From assembly GCA_004554775.1 (NCBI GenBank), contig SFKI01000016.1, positions 1 to 64,000 of the forward strand: 64,000 bases of DNA, read 5' to 3'. The position numbers and the translations under genes were made by a program. The notes under the pieces were generated by a model. It ran no database searches and was not told the origin of the DNA. It saw nothing but the letters and a program-made list of their open reading frames with translations. This stretch comes from Subdoligranulum variabile (GTDB lineage: Bacteria > Bacillota > Clostridia > Oscillospirales > Ruminococcaceae). This document shows positions 52,033 through 60,249 of the stretch, in pieces (positions within the stretch are counted from its first letter, which is position 1; every line of letters begins with the position of its first letter).

Positions 52033-52902
52033 TCAGTTGCTGTACGCGGAGTTGGTGTAGTCACCGCCCAGATATTTTTCAGAGATTTCTTTCAGGGTGC
52101 CTTCCTCGCGCAGCTCCGCCAGCGCGGCGTTGATGGCATCGAGGAATTCCGGCTCGCCCTTGCGGACGGGGATGGCGATGACGTCCTCGGAGTTGGGAAT
52201 GACGAAGGCTTCTTTCACCTTGCCCGCAGCGTCGGGGTGCTCTTGCAGGTAGGCGTTCAGCACCGGGACGTTGATGCCCACGAAATCCACACGGCCGGAG
52301 AGCAGCAGGTCGATGGCCTCGCCGCTGGTGTCGACGCCGACGACCTCAACGCCCTGCTCCTCGTACCAGGGGATGAATGCATTGGTGGTGTTGGTGGCGA
52401 TCTTTTTGCCGTTCAGATCCTCGGGGCCGTGGATGCTGTCATCATCGGCGCGGACGACCACGCGGCGCGCTTCGTAGTAGTACGGGTCGGAGAAATCGTA
52501 TTTCTCGGCGCGCTCGTCGGTGATGCTGACGCTGTTGATAACGGTGTCAAAACGCTCGGTGTCAATGCCGATGAGCAGCGAATCCCAGGCAGCTTCCTGG
52601 AACTCGACCTCAACGCCGAGCTTATCGGCCAGAGCCTTGCCCAACTCGATATCCAGGCCGGTCAGCTCACCGTTATCGTCATGGTAGGTGAACGGCGGAT
52701 AGGTTCCTTCAACGCCGACGACCAGCTTACCGGCGGCCTTGACCTTATCGAGTTCGGTCTCGTCAGCGGTATCTGCGGTGGAAGCGGCGGCTGTATCAGA
52801 CGAAGCGGCGGCGGAAGAAGCGCTGCTTCCGCAGCCGGCCAAAGCAGCGGTAAGAGTCAGGGCGAGAACGGCGGCGCCGGCTTTTTTCAGTACGTTTTTC
52901 AT
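52033..52902 (-). CDS. Family 3 solute-binding lipoprotein, cystine type
   Basis: A 289-residue lipoprotein (signal with LTAALAGCGSS; Cys lipidated; Ser/Ala/Asp linker). The binding domain is GKLVVGVEGTYPPFTYHDDN, GELTGLDIELGKALADKLGV, AAWDSLLIGIDTERFDTVIN, SVSITDERAEKYDFSDPYYY. The WDSLLIGIDTERFD segment is like that of cystine binders such as TcyA. ATG 52902 follows GAGGGGAATT. Expression must pass the leader terminator at 52973-52991. Confidence 0.9.
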   Translation of the reverse strand: MKNVLKKAGAAVLALTLTAALAGCGSSASSAAASSDTAAASTADTADETELDKVKAAGKLVVGVEGTYPPFTYHDDNGELTGLDIELGKALADKLGVEVEFQEAAWDSLLIGIDTERFDTVINSVSITDERAEKYDFSDPYYYEARRVVVRADDDSIHGPEDLNGKKIATNTTNAFIPWYEEQGVEVVGVDTSGEAIDLLLSGRVDFVGINVPVLNAYLQEHPDAAGKVKEAFVIPNSEDVIAIPVRKGEPEFLDAINAALAELREEGTLKEISEKYLGGDYTNSAYSN

Positions 52903-52972
52903 GGTAAATTCCCCTCTATTTTGTAAGATTGATATCATTGTTTCAGCGGTCAGGAAGCCGAACAGGGCAAAC

Positions 52973-53006
52973 AAAAAGCCCGGGGGCTTTTACAGGCTCC
53001 CAGGCA
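52973..53006 (-). terminator. Leader terminator before the cystine-type operon
   Basis: AAAAGCCC (52991-52984) pairs with GGGCTTTT (52981-52974), and a T-run follows. It is 70 bases before the binding-protein start, so it can only act as an attenuator. Overlapping GGGAGC (53001-52996) could pair instead with GCCCCC (52987-52982) at 5 of 6 positions, breaking the terminator. Confidence 0.7.
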
Positions 53007-53035
53007 CACAGCAAACGATGTTGTACAGTTACACT

Positions 53036-53149
53036 TTAAACATCGACAAAGCACAAGCAAGACGAATGTGCCCGGCCATACGGATATGCCTGGGAGCTGA
53101 ACATTCGACAACACATGCGGATGGTGGCAATGGCGTTGATGGTGAACAT
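53036..53149 (-). CDS. Cysteine-containing leader peptide (putative attenuator)
   Basis: A 37-residue frame: MFTINAIATIRMCCRMFSSQ at the start, then AYPYGRAHSSCLCFVDV. AAGGAG lies 9 bases before its ATG. Codons 13 and 14 are both TGT (Cys), and two more Cys codons come near the end. Ten bases after codon 14 lies AGCTCCCAGGCA (53098-53087), which pairs at 11 of 12 positions with TGCCTGGGAGCC (53006-52995) near the terminator. A ribosome waiting at Cys codons would cover the first arm. Confidence 0.65.
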   Translation of the reverse strand: MFTINAIATIRMCCRMFSSQAYPYGRAHSSCLCFVDV

Positions 53150-53194
53150 GGCACATATCTCCTTTCGTGATCTCTGTTCGGTTTCAATGCCTGT

Positions 53195-53241
53195 ATCATA
53201 CACCTATTTACCTACTATGTCAATATGTTAGTAGGTAAATA
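53195..53241 (-). promoter_or_regulatory. Promoter and 12-bp palindromic operator of the cystine-type operon
   Basis: TTGACA (53218-53223), 17 bases, TATGAT (53195-53200). Overlapping them is a perfect inverted repeat, TATTTACCTACT (53205-53216) and AGTAGGTAAATA (53230-53241), separated by 13 bases. A dimeric repressor bound there would block the -35 box. No regulator gene is next to it. Confidence 0.85.
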
Positions 53242-53265
53242 ATACAAGAACTTTTGAAAAAGTTG

Positions 53266-53305
53266 TCAAAAAAGCGGCAGCACGTTGTTTTGTCGTGCTG
53301 CCGCC
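53266..53305 (-). terminator. Terminator after the kinase pseudogene
   Basis: GGCAGCACG...CGTGCTGCC followed by GCTTTTTTG on the minus strand; it insulates the operon promoter from upstream reading. Confidence 0.85.
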
Positions 53306-53412
53306 GGTAGATTTATTCGTTCAAGTTGGCTTTCAGGTCCGTTTCAGGGTCGCTGGTAGTGGTCAAATGGTAGTTTTCCACAAGGGAAGTGCAGAATAGG
53401 CGTTTGCTTGTA

Positions 53413-54078
53413 TCATGACTTCTTTTGTTCGTGCAGGGTGCCATCGCGGGCCAGCTTTAGGGTACGCAGCACCTGCTTGATATCCACGGGTTTGGCGATG
53501 TGCGCGTCCATACCGGCTTCGCGGCAGGCAGCGACATCCTCGGCAAAGGCGTCGGCGGTCATGGCCACGGTGGGCAGCTCAAACACAACGCGGAACGTTG
53601 TGCCGCGGCCCAGCGCACTTTCGCACTGGATCTCGCCGCCCATCAGCTCGGTCATCTGGCGGGCGATGGCAAGCCCCAGGCCGGAGCCTTAAATTTTGTT
53701 GATGCGGCTGTCTGTCGCGCGGGAGAACGAGGTGTACATCGTTTTCTGGAACTCCTCGCTCATGCCGATGCCATCGTCCGTGATGATGAACTGCAGGGCT
53801 TCGTTCTCGGTCATGTGCTGGGTGGAAATGTAGTGGGACCAGTTGTTGACATAGCCTTTCTCGGTAATAAAATAGTTCTCCGAGACCTGCTTCATCGACT
53901 CGACCGCTGTACAGAACGCATCCTTTTTTATGTTGTAGCGCTGCTGGGTGATGCCGCGGGAATAGATGACCGCTGCCACGATCATGCCCACGATCAAAAC
54001 CAGATTGCAAAGCAGCAGGGCCGCCCTGCTGGCAGGGGAGCTGCTATGCTCCCGTTTTGCGCCGATGCGGCGTGCCAT
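53413..54078 (-). pseudogene. Hybrid sensor histidine kinase, decayed
   Basis: The N-terminal part keeps a membrane helix (AALLLCNLVLIVGMIVAAVI) and a short extracellular piece, then jumps at ENEALQFIITDDGIGMSEEF into the ATPase G1 box, with no H-box. After RATDSRINKI there is TAA (53690-53692), then GSGLGLAIARQMTELMGG (G2 box) continues in frame; a Gln or Lys codon was expected. ELP is then joined to TVAMTADAFAEDVAACREAG, the last third of a receiver, without the phospho-Asp. Two internal deletions and one nonsense codon leave it nonfunctional. Confidence 0.88.
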
Positions 54079-54214
54079 AAAAGTGCATCCTTTCCTGTAG
54101 CGCCGCAGTTAGGCCATGGGCGCCGAACATACTTTTATATACGCTGCTTAGTATAGCACAGTTCGACAAAAAGTGCCATTCTTCGCCCCCCTGGTTGCGA
54201 TAATTTTTTTACTT

Positions 54215-54430
54215 TTATTCTATGTGCCGCTTTCTCCGGTTTGTTTTTGGGGAAGCTGCCGATATACCTGCCAAAGCAGCCCAGCGGCTCATCAGGTAGG
54301 ACACCGGCACGCGCACGCCGAACGCCCATGGCGTTGACGATGGCTACTATAATAAGGAATGAGACACTCACCAGCAGGTCCTGCAGCGCGAAAATGATCC
54401 GGGACTGCAAAATTTTCACTTGGATAAACG
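54215..54430 (-). pseudogene. MATE exporter remnant
   Basis: The minus strand has SRIIFALQDLLVSVSFLIIV, then AIVNAMG, an internal piece of MATE proteins. In a shifted frame it continues with AFGVRVPVSYLMSRWAALAG and ends KRHIE and TAA at 54215, like a MATE C-terminus. The few hundred residues between are missing. The intact MATE gene at 45774 is separate. Confidence 0.65.
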
Positions 54431-54609
54431 CGCTTTCCTGTTGTTGCTCCCTATTGCACCTCATTTATATTACAACCCAACAAAAAGCCGGATAAGAGGC
54501 AGGCATTTCAGCCCGCCATCGCATCCAGCCTTTGTTTCTTTTGAACAAATCGTTCTCCGCTGAGCCTATACCAGTAGGCACTTTCCGCGCTCGTACGTCA
54601 ATAGGGGGA
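54431..54609. other. Intergenic stretch with no recognised feature
   Basis: Between the MATE remnant and the LuxR promoter I see no ribosome site with a credible frame, and no strong hairpin. Confidence 0.4.
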
Positions 54610-54638
54610 TTGCGTTTCGACAGAATTTGCTGTATAAT
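54610..54638 (+). promoter_or_regulatory. Promoter of the LuxR-type regulator gene
   Basis: TTGCGT (54610-54615), 17 bases, TATAAT (54633-54638). The leader is about 80 bases. Confidence 0.8.
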
Positions 54639-54723
54639 GCAACCAAAGAATGTGTAAACTTTTATTTCATTTGCCCCCCCCCGAAAATGATACGTTCCGC
54701 CAATCCGATAAGGCTGTGACAAA

Positions 54724-57216
54724 ATGCAGAACCACAAAGTAAATCTGAACACCCTCTATTTGTCCGACAAGCTGCAGGCCGAGCTGCGCATGATCAGCCG
54801 CTGCCCGCTGACTTTGGTCGTGGCGCCGATGGGCTACGGCAAGACCACCGCCGTCAACTGGTATCTGGACGAATGTGCGCAGGTGCCGGGCACCAAGGTG
54901 CTGCGCATCAACGTGTACTCTAACAGCCTGCCCATCTTTTGGCAAAGCGTACAGTACGCCTTTGCCCATGCCGGGTTCGATGTGCTGCGCGGGTACGACT
55001 GCCCCAGCGATGCCCCCACCGTCGCCATGCTGATGGACGACCTGTGCCATGCACTGGCCGGGCCGGATGCCTGCTATATCTTCCTTGATGATTTCCACTT
55101 GCTGGAGGATCGCCGCGCGGAGGTCTTTATCCTGCAATGGGCGCAGCGCCTGCCGGAGAATGTACACCTGATCGTCGCCAGCCGCAACCGTTATCTGTCC
55201 GACGACGAGCTTGTGCGGCTGGGCGGCCGTGTCTGCCTGTTTGGCCCCAAGCAACTGCGGCTGGACAAAGCCGGGCTGGGCGCGTACATCCGCCGCTGCG
55301 GGGGCGAGCTTTCAGACGAGGTCGTGCAAAAACTGCTTTACGCCACCGAGGGGTGGTTCTCGGCCGTTTATCTGAGCCTGCAAACCTTGGAGGACCGCGG
55401 CACGCTCCCTGACCCCAACTCCGACATTTACAGCCTGTTCACCGCCGCGATGATCGGCCCGCTGCCGCCGATGCAGCAGGAGTTTTTGACCGTACTGGGG
55501 CTGGCCGATGAGTTTACCATTGAGATGGCCCGCTTTGTTACCGGGCGGGACGATGCCGCCGACCTGCTGGCTGAACTGACCAGCCGCAATGCCTTTGTCA
55601 AGCGCCTGCCGGACAGCGACTTGTACCGCTTCCACCACATGATGAAAGACTGCGCTGCGCGCCAGTTCAGCACCCTGCCGCATGAGAAGCAGACGCTGTA
55701 TTACGACCGCTACGGCCTTTGGTTTGAACAGCACAACAAATATCTGCAGGCCCTGTCCACCTACCGCGCGGGCGGCAATTATGACGCATACCTGCGCGTG
55801 GTCGAGCAGGATGTCGGTGTGCTGCTGGCCACACTGCGTCCTGCCACCGTACTGGCCGATCTGGATGCCTGCCCGCACGCGGTACTGAAAGCCCACCCCG
55901 TTGCCCTGCTGGTGCTGATGCGCTGCATGTTCAACTGGCAGCAGATCCCCCGCATGCTGCAGCTGAAGGGCCTGCTGCTGGCGGCGCTGGAAGAGCACCC
56001 CGAGCTGGACGAAGAACAGCACGGCAACCTGCTTGGCGAATGTGTGCTGATTGAAAGCTTTCTGGTTTACAACGATATTACCGAAATGGGGCGGATGCAC
56101 CGCCGCGCCGCTGCACTGCTGCACCGCCCGGCCATCAGCATCCACAGCACAGGCGGCTGGACGTTCAACTCTCCCTCGGTGCTGATGATATACCACCGCG
56201 AGGCCGGCCTGCTGGACCAGGAGTTGCGCGAGATGGACCGCTGCATGCCCTGCTACTGCCATATGACCAACAACCACGGCCAGGGGGCCGACCTGGTCAT
56301 GCGCGCCGAGGCCGCCCTGCTGCGCGGCCAGTTTACCGATGCAGAGATCGAACTGGAACGTGCCTACGCAGCCATTGAGGGCAACGGCCAGGAAAACATC
56401 GCCCTGTGCTGCGACTTTTTGGCGCTGCGGCTCTACCTGATGGGCCAGGGCCGCCCGCGCTGCACCCCGCAGGACCGCCGCGCCATTTTAAAGGGGCAGC
56501 ACAACATCGTCTGGCTGAACATGTGGGACGGCTGCTGCGCTTACTTTTACGCCGTGCTGGGCAGACCGGAGCGCATCCCCGAATCCTTTGCCGGGCACGA
56601 TCTGGACGCGATGAACTTTTTGGCCCCCGGTCGCCCGATGATGGACATGGTGGAAAATCAGGTTCTGCTGGCGCAGGGCGAATGGGCCAAGGTCATTGGC
56701 CGCAGCGAAAAGCTGCTGAAAAAGTGCAGTTCCTTCCACTACGGGCTGGTTTCGCTGTACGTCCGCATCCAGACAGCGGCGGCCTACGCCATGCTGGACA
56801 AGCAGGCCGAGGCCATCCGCCTGCTGTACCCCGCCCTGCGGGAAGCCGAGCAGGATGGGCTGGCCCTGCCGTTTGCCGAGAATTACCGCTATCTGGCCCC
56901 GCTGCTGCAAGGCTGCCCGCAGGATGCGTTCTTCCGGCAAGTTACCGCGCTGGGGGCCGAGATGACGCGGCACTGCGGCGAGTTGTGCCAGCGCAGCACC
57001 ACGCCCGCCATTTTTGCTGCGCTGACCGAACGCGAGCGCGAGATCTGCACCCTGATCGCCGCGCGGCTCACCAACCGGGAGATCGGCGAAAGGCTCTATC
57101 TCTCCGAGGGAAGCATCAAGCAGTACAGCAACCAGATCTACTCCAAGCTGCAAATCGGCGGCGACACACGCACCAAGCGCAAGCGGCTGATCGACCTGCT
57201 CAATTCCGGCTCATAA
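54724..57216 (+). CDS. MalT-like LuxR-family regulator with STAND ATPase
   Basis: An 830-residue transcription factor. Walker A LVVAPMGYGKTTAVNW (about 31-46) and Walker B CYIFLDDFHLL define the STAND ATPase. A helical TPR-like sensor region covers about 330-750 (YLQALSTYRAGGNYDAYLRV and others). The C-terminal LuxR helix-turn-helix is LTEREREICTLIAARLTNRE, then IGERLYLSEGSIKQYSNQIY. Such regulators are switched on by a small inducer. The nearest downstream gene, 110 bases away in the same direction but beyond a terminator, codes for a secreted lipoprotein and may be a target. Confidence 0.92.
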   Translation: MQNHKVNLNTLYLSDKLQAELRMISRCPLTLVVAPMGYGKTTAVNWYLDECAQVPGTKVLRINVYSNSLPIFWQSVQYAFAHAGFDVLRGYDCPSDAPTVAMLMDDLCHALAGPDACYIFLDDFHLLEDRRAEVFILQWAQRLPENVHLIVASRNRYLSDDELVRLGGRVCLFGPKQLRLDKAGLGAYIRRCGGELSDEVVQKLLYATEGWFSAVYLSLQTLEDRGTLPDPNSDIYSLFTAAMIGPLPPMQQEFLTVLGLADEFTIEMARFVTGRDDAADLLAELTSRNAFVKRLPDSDLYRFHHMMKDCAARQFSTLPHEKQTLYYDRYGLWFEQHNKYLQALSTYRAGGNYDAYLRVVEQDVGVLLATLRPATVLADLDACPHAVLKAHPVALLVLMRCMFNWQQIPRMLQLKGLLLAALEEHPELDEEQHGNLLGECVLIESFLVYNDITEMGRMHRRAAALLHRPAISIHSTGGWTFNSPSVLMIYHREAGLLDQELREMDRCMPCYCHMTNNHGQGADLVMRAEAALLRGQFTDAEIELERAYAAIEGNGQENIALCCDFLALRLYLMGQGRPRCTPQDRRAILKGQHNIVWLNMWDGCCAYFYAVLGRPERIPESFAGHDLDAMNFLAPGRPMMDMVENQVLLAQGEWAKVIGRSEKLLKKCSSFHYGLVSLYVRIQTAAAYAMLDKQAEAIRLLYPALREAEQDGLALPFAENYRYLAPLLQGCPQDAFFRQVTALGAEMTRHCGELCQRSTTPAIFAALTEREREICTLIAARLTNREIGERLYLSEGSIKQYSNQIYSKLQIGGDTRTKRKRLIDLLNSGS

Positions 57217-57257
57217 ATACCAATATCTAACCATTGGTTAATAGATTGTCAATTACC

Positions 57258-57292
57258 ATCCACTATACATTATAAGTATAGTGGATTTTTTA
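57258..57292 (+). terminator. Terminator after the LuxR-type gene
   Basis: CCACTATAC-7-GTATAGTGG followed by ATTTTTTAT, 43 bases beyond the stop. Confidence 0.9.
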
Positions 57293-57325
57293 TACCCCTT
57301 TGTCGATCAAGAAAGGAGGAAACCC

Positions 57326-58615
57326 ATGAAACACTGCAAAAAAGTCACTTCTCTGCTGCTGGCCGCAGCCCTCTGCCTTGCTGCCACGGCCTGCGGCGGC
57401 GCGGACGCGGAAAGCGCCGTGCCGGCCGCTGCGGATCTTTCGGTGTATGCCGGGTGCTGGAAATACGACACCCTGCCCTTTTACATGGTCATCAACGAGG
57501 ACAACGAGTGGGTCGCCGTCAATGTCTACGGCGACCAGATCGGCCCCGGTCAGTACACGCCCGAGGGCGATGGCATCACCCTGTGCATGAACGACGGCAG
57601 CCTGCTGACCAGCTTTACCCCGACCGATACCGGCCTGGCCGATGCCGCAGGCAACACGCTGACCGCGTGGGACTACATTTTACTGCTGCCCAATGCCACG
57701 GATGAGCTGAACATGACCGCCAACTTCCCCGACAGTTTTGCCAACGTCACCATCCAGTACCCTGTGCAGATGAATGTGAGCACGATCCCCGGTATTGCCA
57801 ACGCGCTGGCCTTTAATGCTGAGATGGAAGCCGGGACCGAGGATTATTACTCCAACCTGTTCTTTGGCTTTGAGCCGATCTCCGGCTATGACGACAAGAT
57901 GACCCAGGGCCTGGCCACCGCCAAGCCGTACATGGAGCAGATGCTGAACCAGCAGCTGGAAGCCATGTACAGCGGCAAAATTTTAAAGACCGTCGCGTCG
58001 GACTGCATCGACGCCGGGAGTTACTACAGCATTACCGGCTATGTCTGGCTGGATCCGTCTGTCTTTGAGGATGCCCCCAGCGAGCCGGTGCGCGGCATTA
58101 TCGAAATACGGTACTACGGCCCCACCGGGTACGCGCAGGTATCCATGGCGACCTCGCTGGAAAGCCGCATCCAGAATTACAACACCATCCGCACCAATAT
58201 GCTGGCCACATGCAGCTATACCACCGATTGGGCCACCGCGCCCAAGCCGGTGCCTACCGCAGCCCCCGCCCCGGCGCAGACCCAGACGACCACAACCACG
58301 GGCAGCACGGGCGGTTCCGATTCCGGCGATTACGGTACGCCGTATTACTGGAACGATGCCGACGGCGACGTGTGGTACTGGAACGGCTCGTACAATGAGT
58401 TCATCGGCTATGGCGACAGCTACTATATCGATGATGACGGCCAGTATTATGAATCCAACGACGCCGGTTGGGAGGACGACGGCTACGGGGACAGCTTCGA
58501 CTACGAAGAAGAATATTACGAGGATTACGACCCCTGGTCCGACCCCGGCGACGGTTGGGGCGATTACGACGATTACAGCTACGACGACGATGGCTGGGGC
58601 GATTATTTTGATTGA
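57326..58615 (+). CDS. Secreted lipoprotein with Asp/Tyr-rich C-terminal tail
   Basis: A 429-residue lipoprotein; the signal ends CLAATACGG (Cys lipidated). Residues of about 30-320 look like a folded domain of unknown family (YAGCWKYDTLPFYMVINEDN; SLESRIQNYNTIRTNMLATC). A Pro/Ala/Thr linker (about 315-335) leads to a 95-residue tail of Asp, Glu, Tyr, Trp and Gly (for example GYGDSYYIDDDGQYYESNDA), strongly acidic and likely to bind cations or stay disordered. ATG 57326 follows AAAGGAGG. A stable hairpin terminator lies downstream. Confidence 0.85.
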   Translation: MKHCKKVTSLLLAAALCLAATACGGADAESAVPAAADLSVYAGCWKYDTLPFYMVINEDNEWVAVNVYGDQIGPGQYTPEGDGITLCMNDGSLLTSFTPTDTGLADAAGNTLTAWDYILLLPNATDELNMTANFPDSFANVTIQYPVQMNVSTIPGIANALAFNAEMEAGTEDYYSNLFFGFEPISGYDDKMTQGLATAKPYMEQMLNQQLEAMYSGKILKTVASDCIDAGSYYSITGYVWLDPSVFEDAPSEPVRGIIEIRYYGPTGYAQVSMATSLESRIQNYNTIRTNMLATCSYTTDWATAPKPVPTAAPAPAQTQTTTTTGSTGGSDSGDYGTPYYWNDADGDVWYWNGSYNEFIGYGDSYYIDDDGQYYESNDAGWEDDGYGDSFDYEEEYYEDYDPWSDPGDGWGDYDDYSYDDDGWGDYFD

Positions 58616-58740
58616 TGCGTAGGGCAAGACGTCGCGGGGGCCTATAGAATGCCCCCCTGCGAACCGACCCGCCGCCAACCGTACACAAGCTTTCTTTACG
58701 CGCCAGCGGCAAAACTAACGACATTCTCCGCATAATTTCC
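58616..58740. other. Intergenic, hairpin repeat remnant
   Basis: GTAGGGCAAGACG and GGGGGCCTATAGAATGCCCCC (about 58636-58656) resemble the TAGGGGC family with a changed core. Nothing else is recognised. Confidence 0.4.
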
Positions 58741-58749
58741 TAAACACGC

Positions 58750-58799
58750 AAACACCCCCGCGCCCACAGCGCCAGCTGCCGGGTGCGGGGGTGGTTTGT
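58750..58799 (+). terminator. Terminator after the lipoprotein gene
   Basis: ACCCCCGCGCCC and GGGTGCGGGGGT enclose a 15-base loop; GGTTTG follows, a weak T-tract. Confidence 0.6.
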
Positions 58800-58877
58800 A
58801 TAGTATCGGAAATGTACTGGCCGCAGCAGCCGCTTTATGGTATACTATTTTATATTATAATGGTAAGGAGCACCTGC

Positions 58878-59180
58878 ATGGTACGTGAATTGATGAAGGA
58901 TACGGTATTTCTGGCACAAAAGGCGCTGCCAGCTGCGGCGGAGGATATCCCCACGGCAGATGACCTGCTGGACACGCTGCGTGCCCATGCGGATGGGTGC
59001 GTGGGAATGGCGGCGAACATGATCGGCGTCAACAAGGCCATCATCGTGTTTGACGACGAGGGCACCCTGCGCGAGATGTTCAACCCCGAGATCGTCTACC
59101 GCAAGGGGCTGTATCTGGCCGAGGAGGGCTGCCTTTCCCTGCAGGGGCAGCGCAAGGCAAAGCGCCACAAGACCATCTAG
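58878..59180 (+). pseudogene. def: Peptide deformylase lacking its HExxH metal motif
   Basis: MVRELMKDTVFLAQKALPAA begins a typical small clostridial deformylase; motif 1 is GCVGMAANMIGVNKAII and motif 2 is EEGCLSLQGQRKAKRHKTI. The frame stops at TAG 59178-59180, before the HExxH helix. In another frame from 59189 one reads GQAQFVCRADRG, which looks like the motif 3 region with both His changed to Arg. The enzyme would not hold its metal. AAGGAG lies 8 bases before the ATG. Confidence 0.75.
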
Positions 59181-59323
59181 GTACCGGCGGGCAGGCTCAG
59201 TTTGTGTGCCGTGCTGATCGTGGTCCATACACTTCATACAGGAAAGTATCAAACGTTTCATGAATTGTGAAAGTGTCCTGATGCACACCTTGCAGCAGGA
59301 GGCTGAAACGGAACATATGGCGA

Positions 59324-60160
59324 TTATACAAAGCCGTTATTGCCAGAACTGTTCAACGTGCCGCCAGTGTCGGCGGGATCCACCGTCAGCGAATTGGACA
59401 CATAGGTCAGCGCCGAGCCGGTGATAGTATCAGTAACTTGCACGCTTTTGGCCGTACCCTCCGAGGAAACGGTCACGGTATAGGTCACTTCGCCGGTGGC
59501 CTTATTGTAGCTGCCGGTCTTGGTGATGGAAACGGTGGCTTTATCCGGGTAGGTGACAGGCAGTTTCTGGCCGTTGCCAAAGTCGATTTCGTTCCCAGTG
59601 GGTTTTTCTGCAATCTTGCCTCCCATTGCCAGTGTAAAGCTCACGTCGGCCGCAGAACGCAGTTTGTCGTAGTTCAGGGAAGTTGTGTTGATGGTAACAG
59701 TCAGCGTGTTGCCCTGGACGGTAAAGGTGTTGCCCTCCACATCATAGCTATTACCGCCTTCTTTCACATGGATGGTAAAGGTGGCGTCCGCTTTTTCGGT
59801 GGGCAGAACCTGAGACGGGAATTGATACGGGAGCTGGCCGTCGGTAATCATCTGGCGGTCTTGACTTTCTGAGAAGGTCAGCAGAAGCTTATACTTTTCG
59901 CCGGGGTACAGCACTTGCCTGCCATCTTCCGGCTTGGCACCTTCGATTTTTACATTCTTCACAAAATCCCGCAAATTGCAGGAATTGGAATGGGTTGAAG
60001 AAGTGCCCGTATCCGCATTGCCGGGGGTGTCTTTCCCGGTATAGGCGGAGGGTTCGCCGCTCGTCAAATTTGTATCGACCTGTTCCGCGTAGGAACCGGG
60101 CTGCGTGGTAAGGTCGCCGTCCTCGGCAAAAACATTCCAAAAATTTCCCGCAGCATTGCA
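59324..60160 (-). pseudogene. Internal fragment of a cell-wall adhesin
   Basis: Minus strand. The frame reads through FAEDGDLTTQPGSYAEQVDT, typical of sequence just after a signal peptide, into NVKIEGAKPEDGRQVLYPGE, a collagen-binding-like fold, and YNKATGEVTYTVTVSSEGTA, a SpaA/DUF11-like repeat. It stops at LNSSGNNGFV. The start has lost its signal peptide, being joined at about 60150 to the upstream promoter region. The end lacks further repeats and any LPXTG anchor. Both ends appear cut, so it is a leftover. Confidence 0.7.
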
Positions 60161-60214
60161 CGGATGTGCATATTGTGGTATACTTGCTTCATTGCCGACC
60201 GACCGGTCGGTCGG
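60156..60214 (+). promoter_or_regulatory. RND promoter with a 20-bp perfect palindrome
   Basis: TTGCAC (60156-60161), 17 bases, TATACT (60179-60184), then CCGACCGACCGGTCGGTCGG (60195-60214), placed just after the probable start point. The palindrome is typical of TetR/AcrR operators. No TetR gene is in the window; the adhesin fragment lies where one might be expected. Confidence 0.85.
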
Positions 60215-60249
60215 ATTTTGGAAAGTTCTGGAAAGGATCCTTTTGCCCT

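Noticed and set aside
52950..53156. A 68-codon frame in the attenuator region (MCHVHHQRHCHHPHVLSNVQ...)
   Set aside because: Its ATG is only 2 bases from the ribosome site, and it runs through the terminator; the ATG at 53149 has correct spacing.
52975..53160. T-box or S-box leader upstream of the cystine-type operon
   Set aside because: No T-box GGTGGNACCGCG sequence or SAM-riboswitch core; the leader-peptide architecture explains the stems better.
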